From NCBI GenBank assembly GCA_963402885.1, contig OY727098.1, positions 8,976,717 through 9,040,716 of the forward strand: 64,000 nucleotides of DNA, given 5' to 3'. Made by a program: the position numbers and the translations under genes. Below are positions 1 through 9,305 of this stretch, in pieces. The notes beneath the pieces were generated by a model, which was not told where the DNA came from, searched no databases, and saw only the letters and a list, made by a program, of their open reading frames with translations. Every line of letters starts with the position of its first letter. Position 1 is the first letter of the stretch. Source of the stretch: Antedon bifida (lineage: Eukaryota > Echinodermata > Crinoidea > Comatulida > Antedonidae).

Positions 1-700
1 CAAATACCTATATCCGTGAAGCCTAAGTTAAAAGAGGAACTAGACAAACTACTAACAGAAGGTGTTATAACGCCAGTATCTGAACCAACAGACTGGTGTT
101 CACAGATATCTATACAAACCAAGAAGAATGGTAAACTAAGAATATGCGTAGATCCGAGACCGCTGAATGAAGTTCTGCAGCGTGAGAGATATCCACTACC
201 AACCATGGAGGATATTCTACCAGAACTAGCCAATGCAAAGGTATTTAGCAAGGTTGATCTGTCACATGGATATTGGCACTGTGAATTGGACGAAAACAGC
301 AGCCGTCTGACTACGTTCATCTGTCCGTTTGGAAGATTTCGCTGGAATAGATTACCCTTTGGTTTGAAAGCGAGCTCAGAAATTTTCCAAAGGAAGTTAA
401 ATGAATCATTGACAGGATTAGAAGGAGTAGCATGCGTAGCAGAAAACATACTTGTCTATGGTAATTCGACTGAAAAACAAAAGTTTGAGAAACCTTTTTG
501 AAAGATGTCAGAAAGCTGGAATACAGCTAATTAAAGAGAAGAGCATACAGTATTTCATACTGACACAATTGATTTCATGGGACATACCATAACTGCTAAT
601 GGATTAAAACCTGACGTGAAAAAGCTAGAAGCAATCCTTAAAATGGATAATAATGGGTTTATCTTCTGTAACATCAAGGAGTTGAAACAGTAGTTTCACA
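1..700 (+). pseudogene. Ty3/Gypsy retrotransposon reverse transcriptase fragment, decayed
   Basis: The open stretch 16-501 encodes the N-terminal half of a Ty3/Gypsy reverse transcriptase. Visible motifs are the KEELDKLL.EGVI..V lead-in, the KKNGKLRICVDPRPLN block, the FSKVDLSHGYWH motif (first catalytic Asp) and RLPFGLKASSEIFQR. The usual VxDDIL catalytic pair reads VAENIL at about 440-455, so both catalytic aspartates of that box are lost. After the stop near 500, recognisable pieces continue in shifted frames to about 690 (GHTITANGLKPDVKKLEAI around 580-640). The element starts outside the window. No LTR is seen. It is a dead fragment, not a host gene. Confidence 0.85.
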
Positions 701-739
701 TTACTACTACTACCTTGATCCCATACCACCAATTTTGGT

Positions 740-1345
740 ATTGCACCAATTGAGGTAACTTTCAAAATACATTCATATTGAGAAGTTCAATCAACTTTTC
801 TGCTGGCACAGCATCTCTGGACAAGAAGTATCCAATTGGTTGTTCCCAAACAACGAACACTAGTGCATGATTGGCAACTCTTGCTAACACCTCATAATCT
901 TCATTACTCTCAACATAGCTGTGTTCATATCTCATCTCATCAAATGCAATTACACACAATTTATCCCTGTGCAACCTTTCGTTGCATACGTTTAGGATGG
1001 TGTTGTTAAACCCTGGTTGAATTTCAATGTTTTTTAACCATTTAGGTAATGATGATGGTGTAGGCATAATAAATACTTGTCTGCTAACACCTTGTCACTG
1101 TATGACCATCTTCTACCCCTGGCTTTAGAAAATTCTTTACCTGTGAGGAGAAAAATGACAACGCTGGTTCTTTCATGTATTGTTTCACCTTAACTATAAT
1201 ACTAGCAATGTTATTCATTGCAACATTTGTTCCTTTATTTTGTTTTAACTGTTTGTTTTAGTTTACGTATGCCATGTTTTAGTCTAGATATACGTACTCT
1301 CTGTTTAACAATTAGTTTTCGTTGACGTTCTGCATCAGGTTGTCG
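740..1345 (-). pseudogene. P-element/THAP9-like transposase remnant
   Basis: On the minus strand 1067-762 encodes about 100 residues: PTPSSLPKWLKNI, IQPGFN, a CVIAFDEM block (the DEM catalytic-type motif of P-element/THAP9 transposases), and ANHALVFVVWEQPIGYF followed by AEKL. Upstream on the same strand, in other frames, are an RGRRWS helix-turn-helix-like piece (about 1140-1100) and a basic coiled-coil stretch (about 1340-1260) such as lies between THAP domain and catalytic core in this family. Frameshifts separate the pieces. The family call comes from the motif order. No terminal repeats were found. A second, independent remnant of the same superfamily lies at 11620-12765. Confidence 0.65.
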
Positions 1346-1781
1346 GTCTTCATCATGACTATTTTCATCTTTGAGCATAGATGTGATCATGAATAGCATC
1401 AGTAACTGAAATGTAGGAACATGACCACACTGTAATTTTATTGTATACAGTATGCTTTGTAGTCAACCATTATGTGTAGTATTTTTTATATACTGAGTAA
1501 CTAAAAGCAAAATTGTTAATATGCAAAATAAACCTATTGAGCCATAAATATTTGTTATCAGTTATATTGTAACATGATCAATGCATTTAAAATATTGATT
1601 TTTTAGAAAATGGTCATGTACTGTAATGCTTCATCAATGTCATCTAATGAATATTAGTGTTATTTAATAGTAATGTAATACTTTTGTTACTTTAAAATGT
1701 ACTTATTCTCTTATATGGTTCTGTAATAACATTATGTAAAGGCAGTCTGAAACAAATTTAGTTATAAATGCTTTTTTATTC

Positions 1782-2115
1782 ATTAAAGTAATGAGTATAG
1801 TATTCATTGTGTATTAAAGTAACGAGTATAGTATTCATTGTGTATTAAAGTAATGAGTATAGTATTCATTGTGTATTAAAGTAATGAGCATAGTATTCAT
1901 TGTGTATTAAAGTAATGAGTATAGTATTCATTGTGCATTAAAGTAACGAGTATAGCATTCATTGTGTATTAAAGTAACGAGTATAGTATTCATTGTGTAT
2001 TAAAGTAACGAGTATAGTATTCATTGTGTATTAAAGTAATGAGTATAGTATTCATTGTGTATTAAAGTAACGAGTATAGTATTCATTGTGTATTAAAGTA
2101 ACGAGTATAGTATTC
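1782..2115. repeat. 31-bp minisatellite, block 1
   Basis: About eleven copies of a 31-bp unit built on ATTAAAGTAAYGAGTATAG plus TATTCATTGTGT. Variation is concentrated at one C/T position (AACGAG or AATGAG). The block stops abruptly at 2115 inside a unit, where the Penelope-like element is inserted, and resumes at 4974. Confidence 0.95.
2104..2115. repeat. Left target-site duplication of the Penelope-like element
   Basis: The 12-mer AGTATAGTATTC ends the left minisatellite block, and the same 12-mer restarts the array at 4974-4985. If the insertion had only cut the array, the right side would resume at the next base of the unit. It starts again 12 bases back, so this reads as a 12-bp target duplication, with the caveat that tandem-array slippage could mimic it. 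Confidence 0.6.
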
Positions 2116-2152
2116 GGATAAAATTGAAAAAATTCATCTCCTTCCCAAAATA

Positions 2153-2352
2153 TTTTTGATATCAAATTTTCGTTTTTAGTGAAGGTAAAGATAAACGTTG
2201 AAACTTACCAACGTTTCGTGCATTAGCATCGCACTTTTTCAAGGTAGTGGTGTCAGCTTGGTTTGCCGACACTGATCATGGCATAGTCACGTGATGTTGT
2301 TGTGACATGCGCCCTCTCTGAGTTATTTCTTGAATACCTCTGGGTGAATCCC
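2153..2352 (-). repeat. Left inverted terminal repeat (pLTR) of the Penelope-like element
   Basis: It begins TTTTTGATATCAA and ends TGGGTGAATCCC. Its reverse complement matches 4778-4973 along nearly the whole length with scattered substitutions. The minus strand contains the same hammerhead-like core as the right copy, with stem II closed by a G-U pair instead of G-C. Confidence 0.85.
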
Positions 2353-2589
2353 AGAATTTTATCCGAAATGATTATGGTCAGGATGGTGTAAAAATAGTGC
2401 GCCTAAAAGAGAAAATTGTGAGGAAGGTTTCGCGCCAAAGAAATCACCGGATATTCGCTCTACACCACCAAGTCTAAAATTAAAATGCCAGATTAACACC
2501 ACACGGGGACACGACATTATCAAAAAAGCGGAACGTAGTTTGATTAGAGAAAGAATACGAATCACTACAAACAACATCGGAAAATTAGC

Positions 2590-3023
2590 TAGAAGAGAAA
2601 ATAGTTGAAATAATCACCGATGACACAGCCCGAGCGGACGTTCACAGGCATGTTGAGAATGCGAGAGAAAGCGAATTCCTGAAAGTACGTAATCGCCAAC
2701 AAAACAAATTACATTGGTGGAAAGATAAAAGTCAAAAACTACTAGTTGGATTAAATCAAGAAACACATTTGGACGGCAAACAACTTAAAGACAGATGGTT
2801 GGTAAACCTATCTAGTAAAAATATGAGTGTAGACCAGGAGCAGGTGCTTAAAAAGGGGCTTAACTTCGCCGTTAGCGAGAGCCGAATACCGGTTAATGAG
2901 TTGATCATAGCCACCGAAACGGCAGCAAACCTGGGACAGGTACCAATAGAAGAAAAGGATGTCATACGAGGTAAGATCGTTTCACTAATAAAATCATACA
3001 AACAAAAGAAAGAACAGGGCTAA
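2590..3023 (+). pseudogene. PLE N-terminal coding segment, frame-broken
   Basis: In one frame from about 2600 the translation runs through HVENARESEFLKVRNRQQNK, HWW and W.VNLSS, then VLKKGLNFAV, the conserved region that precedes the RT fingers in Penelope-like elements. It closes at a TAA at 3021-3023. The next block (TKERTGLKLLKEDHEITILP) is in another frame beginning about 3000, so a one- or two-base indel near 2990-3005 has split the original single ORF. An earlier stop near 2606 marks another lesion. Confidence 0.7.
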
Positions 3024-3025
3024 AA

Positions 3026-4735
3026 TTGCTAAAAGAAGATCATGAGATCACAATTTTACCTGCTGACAAAGGCCGTGCTACGGTTGTAGTAAACACAACA
3101 GATTATAAAGCTAAGGTTAATGAGATGTTATTCGACGACCAAGTATATGAACAACTCAAATCAAACCCCACTCCAAAATATAAACATGCTTTGGTGAATA
3201 CCCTAAATAGATTGCTTAATGAAAAGAAAATCACATATGGGGAAAAATGTAAATTATTCCCGACAGCGGAAAAAACTCCGAGGCTATATTGCACACCTAA
3301 AATTCATAAACCAAATTGGCCTTTCAGGCCAATCGTAGACGGTATAGACTCCATTTACTATGAGGTGACCAAATTTCTAAGAGATATGCTAAAACCAATG
3401 GTTGGCAACGCCACACACTCAATAAACAACTCTAAAGAACTAGCAACCAAACTAAAAGATCTTTATGTGTCACCTAACCATACCTTTGTTTCATTTGATG
3501 TAGTGTCTTTGTTTACAAAGACCCCTACGGAAAAATCACTGGAAATAGTACATGAATGCTTGAAGGCTGACCAAACGCTACAAGACCGCACAAAACTGAA
3601 AGTAGAAGATGTTATGGAACTGTTGTCTCTGGTCGTGAACACCGCATACTTTAGTTTTGGAAACATCATATACAGGCAAAAATCTGGCATAGCTATGGGA
3701 AGTCCAATTAGCCCAATCGTTGCTAACCTGTTTTTGGAATGGTTGGAGACTGAGGCCATAAGCAGGGCAAATGACAACATCCGACCCACTTATTGGCGAA
3801 GGTATGTAGATGATGTTTTAGCTGTGGTCAAAAAAGAATATATAGAAGAACTTAACAAACATCTTAACACCATAGACCCTACTAAAAGTATCAAGTTTAC
3901 TACAGAAAGAATGACCGATAACACTCTTCCGTTCTTGGACTGCCTCATCACCCTAAAAACTGACGGTACTATAAAAACTTCGATTTACAGGAAACCCACA
4001 CATACTGACCAATACTTAAACTTCAAATCAAATCATCCTCTTGAGCACAAGCTGAGCGTCGTCAACACACTAGTGGACAGATGCCAAAACATTGTAACAA
4101 CACAGCAGAGCAAAAGAGAAGTGATGAAGCACATCCGAAAGGTACTTAATATATGTGATTACCCGAATTGGGCCATTGATAGAGTGATACACAACAAAAA
4201 AGAAAAGAATAGTCAGAAAAAAGGAGAAAACAAACAAGACATGCGTGGCAGCGTAGCTTTACCCTATGTGAGAGGGCTATCAGAAAAGATACGTAGAACG
4301 CTCACTAGCCATAAAATTAACTCTTACTTTGTACCCCAAAACAAATTAAGATCGCATCTAGTACACCCAAAAGAAAAGATTAAGCCGGAGGACACAAGTG
4401 GAGTAGTGTATGGTGTACCTTGTATGAATTGCAACTTAATAGACATAGGAGAAACTGGTAGAAAACTGGGAAACAGAATAAAAGAACATAAAAAAGATGT
4501 AGAAGATCACATGAAAGGAGTTATGACAAGGTCAAGTAGAATGTCACAATCAAACATTACACATAAATCTGCAATTACAGACCATGCTATAGAGGAAAAC
4601 CATACACCTAATTGGGAGGCGAAAGTGTTAAAGAAAGAGGGAAACATCAACAAGAGAGGATGGCAAGAAGCAATTTCAAATAGAAAACAACATGAACAGA
4701 GACCAAGGAGGAAAGTGGCTGCCACACATATATGA
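3026..4735 (+). CDS. Penelope-like reverse transcriptase with GIY-YIG-type endonuclease domain
   Basis: About 569 codons, opened by the frame and not by an ATG. The N-terminus carries ILPADKGRATVVVN, characteristic of PLE RTs. Next come CTPKIHKP and FRPIVDG, SFDVVSLFT (first catalytic Asp), SGIAMGSPISPIVANLFLEW, then WRRYVDDVLAV (catalytic Asp pair, about residues 262-264) and LPFLDC plus IYRKPTHTDQYL. The C-terminus has a GVVYGVPC..C segment followed by DIGETGRKLGNRIKEHKKDV, matching the PLE GIY-YIG endonuclease. The usual Tyr of YIG is Asp here. The protein would copy the element RNA and nick the target. RT residues look intact, but the reading frame is cut off from its N-terminus. Confidence 0.88.
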   Translation: MLKEDHEITILPADKGRATVVVNTTDYKAKVNEMLFDDQVYEQLKSNPTPKYKHALVNTLNRLLNEKKITYGEKCKLFPTAEKTPRLYCTPKIHKPNWPFRPIVDGIDSIYYEVTKFLRDMLKPMVGNATHSINNSKELATKLKDLYVSPNHTFVSFDVVSLFTKTPTEKSLEIVHECLKADQTLQDRTKLKVEDVMELLSLVVNTAYFSFGNIIYRQKSGIAMGSPISPIVANLFLEWLETEAISRANDNIRPTYWRRYVDDVLAVVKKEYIEELNKHLNTIDPTKSIKFTTERMTDNTLPFLDCLITLKTDGTIKTSIYRKPTHTDQYLNFKSNHPLEHKLSVVNTLVDRCQNIVTTQQSKREVMKHIRKVLNICDYPNWAIDRVIHNKKEKNSQKKGENKQDMRGSVALPYVRGLSEKIRRTLTSHKINSYFVPQNKLRSHLVHPKEKIKPEDTSGVVYGVPCMNCNLIDIGETGRKLGNRIKEHKKDVEDHMKGVMTRSSRMSQSNITHKSAITDHAIEENHTPNWEAKVLKKEGNINKRGWQEAISNRKQHEQRPRRKVAATHI

Positions 4736-4777
4736 TGGATGTTAGAAGTGAGACGGCCGGCCGGGGCGGACCCCTCT

Positions 4778-4973
4778 GGGATTCACCCAGAGGTATTCAA
4801 GAAATAACTCAGAGAGAGCGCATGTCACAACATCACATGACTATGCATGATCAGTGTCGGCAAACCAAGCTGACACCACTACCTTGAAAAAGTGCGATGC
4901 TAACGCACGAAACGTTGGTAAGTTTCAACGTTTATCTTTACCTTCACTAAAAACGAAAAGTTGATATCAAAAA
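4778..4973 (+). repeat. Right inverted terminal repeat (pLTR) of the Penelope-like element
   Basis: It begins GGGATTCACCCA and ends TTGATATCAAAAA. It is the reverse complement of 2153-2352 apart from scattered differences. It carries the hammerhead-like motif at 4883-4932 and borders the resumed minisatellite at 4974. Confidence 0.85.
4883..4932 (+). ncRNA. Degenerate hammerhead-ribozyme-like motif in PLE terminal repeat
   Basis: Order: CTTGAAAA (where CUGANGA is expected), stem II GTGCG/CGCAC with a 7-nt loop (4892-4908), GAAA (4909-4912), stem III CGTTG/CAACG with an 8-nt loop (4913-4930), then TT as the would-be U-H cleavage position. Hammerhead motifs are known in PLE pLTRs. Here the first core box is altered and no convincing stem I was found, so activity is doubtful. 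The left copy keeps stem II through a C-to-U change that leaves a G-U pair. Confidence 0.45.
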
Positions 4974-5802
4974 AGTATAGTATTCATTGTGTATTAAAGT
5001 AACTAGTATAGTATTCATTATGTATTAAAGTAACTAGTATAGTATTCATTGTGTATTAAAGTAACGAGTATAGTGTTCATTGTGTATTAAAGTAACGAGT
5101 ATAGTGTTCATTGTGTATTAAAGTAACGAGTATAGTATTCATTGTGTATTAAAGTAACGAGTATAGTATTCATTGTGCTTTAAAGTAACAAGTATAGTAT
5201 TCATTGTGATTTAAAGTAATGAGTATAGTATTCATTGTGCTTTAAAGTAATGAGTATAGTATTCATTGTGTATTAAAGTAACGAGTATAGTATTCATTGT
5301 GTATTAAATTAACGAGTATAGTATTCATTGTGTATTAAAGTAACGAGTATAGTGTTCATTGTGTATTAAAGTAACGAGTATAGTATTCATTGTGCTTTAA
5401 AGTAACAATTTGTATAGTATTCATTGTGCTTTAAAGTAACGAGTATAGTATTCATTGTGTATTAAAGTAATGAGTATAGTATTCATTGTGCTTTAAAGTA
5501 ATGAGTATAGTATTCATTGTGTATTAAAGTAACGAGTATAGTATTCATTGTGTATTAAAGTAACGAGTATAGTATTCATTGTGCTTTAAAGTAACAAGTA
5601 TAGTATTCATTGTGCTTTAAAGTAACGAGTATAGTATTCATTGTGTATTAAAGTAATGAGTATAGTATTCATTGTGCTTTAAAGTAATGAGTATAGTATT
5701 CATTGTGTATTAAAGTAATGAGTATAGTATTCATTGTGTATTAAAGTAATGAGTATAGTATTCATTGTGTATTAAAGTAATGAGTATAGTATTCATTGTG
5801 CA
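4974..5802. repeat. 31-bp minisatellite, block 2, with higher-order structure
   Basis: About 27 copies of the 31-bp unit. Two sub-variants alternate, TATTAAAG and GCTTTAAAG, each combined with AACGAG, AATGAG or AACAAG. The order of variants repeats every six monomers in the stretch about 5395-5720, so the array shows higher-order repetition. One unit has a 3-bp insertion near 5407 (AACAATTTG). Confidence 0.93.
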
Positions 5803-5806
5803 TTCA

Positions 5807-6327
5807 AGATGTATTTTCCCTTTGTCAAATTCCAAAAAAAAAAGTTTTGAAGTCATTTTGAAGTATCATAATAGTTATTAACTTTCACCAAAATTTATTC
5901 CAAAAAAAATCATGAACTGAAATACAGACGTTATTTGGTTTAAAAAATAACTTTGACTTCCAGTCAAAGTTTTCGATCAAAACATATCTCATAATATAAT
6001 GCAACATGCTTATTTGGCTACTCTGTATGCATAATCATAAAACTTCTTTGCGATCTGCGTGAAAACACCTTCTCAACCGTGACGAGTTGTAAACAATCCT
6101 AATTAGCATCATGCATAATGTATACTCATGGTTTGAAATCTTTGTTTACTATCGCTCGCGACGATTTTACAGACGAAATTAATTTAGCTGTTAATTACGT
6201 AAAATTGTTGTTTTTGGCTCAAAATTTTGACTTAAAGTGAATAAATTTAATATTACTTTGATATTGCCAATTTAAATTTAGAATATTTTGACCTTCATTT
6301 TTGTGTGTTTCAAGGGACAATACATCT
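5807..6327 (+). mobile_element. TTAA-flanked MITE, copy 1
   Basis: A 521-bp non-coding element inside the minisatellite. Left end AGATGTATTTTCCCTTTG, right end GGGACAATACATCT, mutually inverted over about 16 bp. The right flank is TTAA (6328-6331) and the left flank is TTCA, a likely mutated TTAA. A perfect 10-bp hairpin AACTTTGACT/AGTCAAAGTT with a TCC loop sits at 5949-5971. Full-length relatives in the same orientation lie at 17058-17732 and 63126-63655. TTAA duplications are used by piggyBac and Kolobok-type transposons. The parent was not identified. Confidence 0.85.
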
Positions 6328-6432
6328 TTAAAGTAATGAGTATAGTATTCAATGTGTATTAAAGTAATGAGTATAGTATTCATTGTGTATTAAAGTAATG
6401 AGTATAGTATTAAAGTAATGAGTATAGTATTT
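6328..6432. repeat. 31-bp minisatellite, block 3
   Basis: The array resumes with TTAAAGTAATGAGTATAG directly after the MITE and continues for about three units, the last one shortened (TATAGTATTAAAG). It ends at about 6430. Confidence 0.9.
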
Positions 6433-6904
6433 TGCAATCAACCAACCAGAATGTAAAATGACTGTTCATGGTATGTGTGCTTATCAAATTGTCATGTAAG
6501 GATGAAATTATGACATATTATAAAGTATTGAGTATTAGTTCAGTTACATTATAAATTTTATTTATTAGTCAAAAGTTTGTACACTTTTTAACACATTGTT
6601 TTAACTATTTATACTATATACCTATTTTCAATTCCTCTTCTTTCTTTATTGATACATTGTAGGATTTGGGAAATCAAAAATTGTTGGAATTGCATTGAAG
6701 TTTAATTTTTCTTCTTGCTGCATGTAAATTCAATTGGTTGAAAATGATTGGAGCAGTCAGATGGCAATTAATATAAATAATCTGTTGACCTTTTCAATAA
6801 ATATATTCGTCTGGAATTTTTCACCCATCTTCGTGATCTACAGTATAATAATAATTAACAATGATATTAATAATATACATTTTGGAAATATGCCGAACGT
6901 TTTA

Positions 6905-7187
6905 CAATTTTTAAGTAGTTTATATCAGTTGTTGCTTTTACGGATTTTTTCGAAGTGTTTGAGGTTATATCGAGAATAATTTTGCCGTACTTCTGACAGC
7001 ATAACAAAATTAAAATAAATAATATAATATAGTTTATTTTAATTTTGTTATGCTGTCGGAAGTACGGCAACATTATTCACAATATCACCTTAAACATTTC
7101 AGTGTCGATCAAGGACTTACGAAAGTTGGAAAAGCTCTCGAAAAAATCTGTAAAAGCAGCAGCTGATATAAACTACTTAAAAAAAAT
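6905..7187. repeat. Large foldback (inverted repeat) with a near-perfect 38-bp core
   Basis: The core arms 6982-7019 and 7033-7070 (TTGCCGTACTTC ... GAAGTACGGCAA) pair with one mismatch around a 13-nt spacer. The similarity continues outward, with the left arm reaching about 6905 and the right about 7187, the right arm having extra sequence at about 7105-7140. Translating the two arms in their own directions gives the same peptide, KKSVKA..DINYLK, so the repeated unit was probably once protein-coding. The origin is not recognised. It may be a transposable-element ORF fragment duplicated head to head. Confidence 0.8.
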
Positions 7188-7189
7188 AT

Positions 7190-8255
7190 ATACTGTATTA
7201 ATAATTGAACTAAGCATTGTAATATTAAAGTATAAATAATGGTAAAGAAGAAATCTTATTGGTATATTATCCTATATTATATATTTCAACAATAAACTAT
7301 AGTACTAGCTAGGCATTTTATTATTATTTTACTGTAAATATTCTATATAATACGTAGGCCTGAATTTGTGTGAAATTTAACCAGGGAGCCAACTCCCTGA
7401 TTTAACTTTAACTATAGGCTTTATAGCCCTACAGTATACCTACTGTATATCATGGGCATATAGGCCAAGCTAGTGGGTTATCAAAAACCTAGAATTAAAT
7501 ACTTTTCAGTAATCACTCTAGGCCTAGCCTATTTTAGGCCTAACAATATAAATTAACAATACAGTGTAGCCTACAGTAGCTAGGCATATTATTGAATACA
7601 GTATAGTTAGTATAGGGCCTGTCCCATACAAACTGTATATAGGCCTATCATTTGTTTAGAATAGGCCAAAATGCAATCCCTTTAAAAATTTAAATAACTT
7701 AATGACTTCTTATTATGAGAGCCTCTTAAGTAATGGATTGTAAAAAATACACATTTGAGTTTATACTCACCAAATTTTATCTTTTGTGAATTGAAAAATG
7801 ACATTTCTGGACATAATTGGCGATTATATGACAGTTAATCACTGAACAATGATTATGCGACATGACTGCACCATATAGTGTTTACGAAGACTCTATGCGC
7901 ACAACATATGCCTCATCGTCAATCAGTCAGTGCTAACTTCGTAGCTATTTTTGACAATTATATACGCCTATATAAGTGTAATAACAAACAGTGTAAAAAA
8001 ATAATTAATAATTTAATTTTAAATTTTATATAAATATTCTCCTGTAGCTGCTCAGGATGACTGGTTACCCCCTATTTGTTAACGTACATGGAAGATGATG
8101 AGTTGTTGTGGACGTTATCATATAGCCATCAAATTTTAAAATAGGATTTTTTTCTCTTTTGTATAGTTAATCCCATTTAATAGAGTGGTTCATATTTTAA
8201 CATAATTATGGGCATGTTGCGTTTGCTCGGAAAACCCGAACTAGGTACAGTGACG
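7190..8255. other. Non-coding AT-rich stretch, TAGGCCTA-rich
   Basis: No gene is supported. Between 7350 and 7670 the words AGGCCTA, TACAGTA and CTAGGC recur many times. Nothing else of note was seen. Confidence 0.6.
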
Positions 8256-8260
8256 AGTTC

Positions 8261-8445
8261 AAATCTAGATATTCCATTTCTTCTTTGTTTATTTCTGTAC
8301 ACTATTTTGTGAGACAATTATCTCAGAAAGTTAAATGTCAATCATCACCAAAATTTAAACTAATTTAACTTAATCCTAATAAGCTTTTTAGCGTGATCAT
8401 TCATCTGTGACGTCATTTATACACCATTTTGTAAGCTGCTGAATG
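8261..8445 (-). repeat. Fragment of the dispersed A-tailed repeat family
   Basis: The reverse complement resembles the last about 180 bp of each 1.54-kb unit at 59520-59690 and 61050-61215. Shared landmarks are CTGTACACTATTTTGTG, CAATTATCTC, CTTAATCCTAATAAGCTTT, GCGTGATCA and TGACGTCATTTATAC. Another antisense copy is at about 33840-34500. Confidence 0.7.
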
Positions 8446-9158
8446 TGAAGAATACAAATTTAAAATTCACTCAAATATTTAGTGCCTAAGCCCCTCCCCC
8501 AACATCCTTCAACAATTCAAAAAATGTTAGATTCATTAAAAATGCAGTACAACAATCAGACATACAGTATAGTCTATTGATTATTAAAATAAACTCCAAA
8601 ACAAAACTTTTTCAAATTGAGTTAAAATGTATTATTACCTTTCATCTGCTTTACAATATTCTTTGTAGGGTCAATCCAATGCTGTAAAACAACATAATTC
8701 AAATATCAAAATCATACTTATCCTACGTAAAATTCTGTGCATATTTTCAGTCTAATAATTATAAGATTGTTATTTTTTTAAGCTAAATTGTTCCATTTTA
8801 TAGAAGACTTTATCATTCAATCAATTATATAAACTAGAAAGCCACTCCGGGAGTGCATACCTCTGCCTATTCGAGTGCTGCCACCAAATCTTTTATTTCT
8901 TTTATTAAAGATTAAATAATTTCTGCGTATATTTTATGCAAATGAATGAAAGTGCACACGAGCCACATGTGTACACTGGACCTCCTGCCTTAAGTCCTTA
9001 TACGAGAAGACTTGTTCTACAACCACAACCATGGCCGGAGAGTGTCTTTTATTGAAATTCAATAGGAATGTTCTGTAAATATATAACTATTTACACCGAA
9101 AAATTCAGAATGATAACTTCAAAATAGTAGGTGGTATCGCGCTAACATACAAACACAG

Positions 9159-9305
9159 CATGAAGTACTATATTATTATTAAATTAAATTAAATTATAAA
9201 ACAGTACCAATTCGATTTATAATTGATTTCACAGCATGAAGTACTATATTATTATTATTAAATTAAATTATAAAACAGTACCAATTCGATTTATAATTGA
9301 TTTCA
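9159..9305. repeat. Direct tandem duplication of about 72 bp
   Basis: AGCATGAAGTACTATATTATTATT and the downstream CAGTACCAATTCGATTTATAATTGATTTC occur twice back to back, with slightly different ATT/AAATT run lengths. This is a recent local duplication in non-coding DNA. Confidence 0.85.

Larger units (their letters stand above)
2116..4973 (+). mobile_element. Penelope-like retroelement (PLE), near full length, with inverted terminal repeats
   Basis: A 2.86-kb unit interrupts the minisatellite. Order: a 37-nt left tail (2116-2152), left terminal repeat (2153-2352), coding region for a PLE reverse transcriptase plus GIY-YIG-type endonuclease (about 2590-4735), and right terminal repeat (4778-4973). 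The two terminal repeats are about 200 bp and inverted relative to each other, one of the pLTR arrangements known for PLEs. A 13-bp inverted repeat (2113-2125 with 2355-2367) brackets the left repeat. The ORF is broken by one frame change near 3000 and by at least one further break upstream, so this copy is probably inactive, although most of the RT is uninterrupted. The Poseidon/Neptune/Penelope subfamily was not determined. Confidence 0.88.

Noticed and set aside
1782-6432. CRISPR-like array
   Set aside because: The 31-bp units are contiguous with no unique spacers. This is a tandem minisatellite in a eukaryotic genome.
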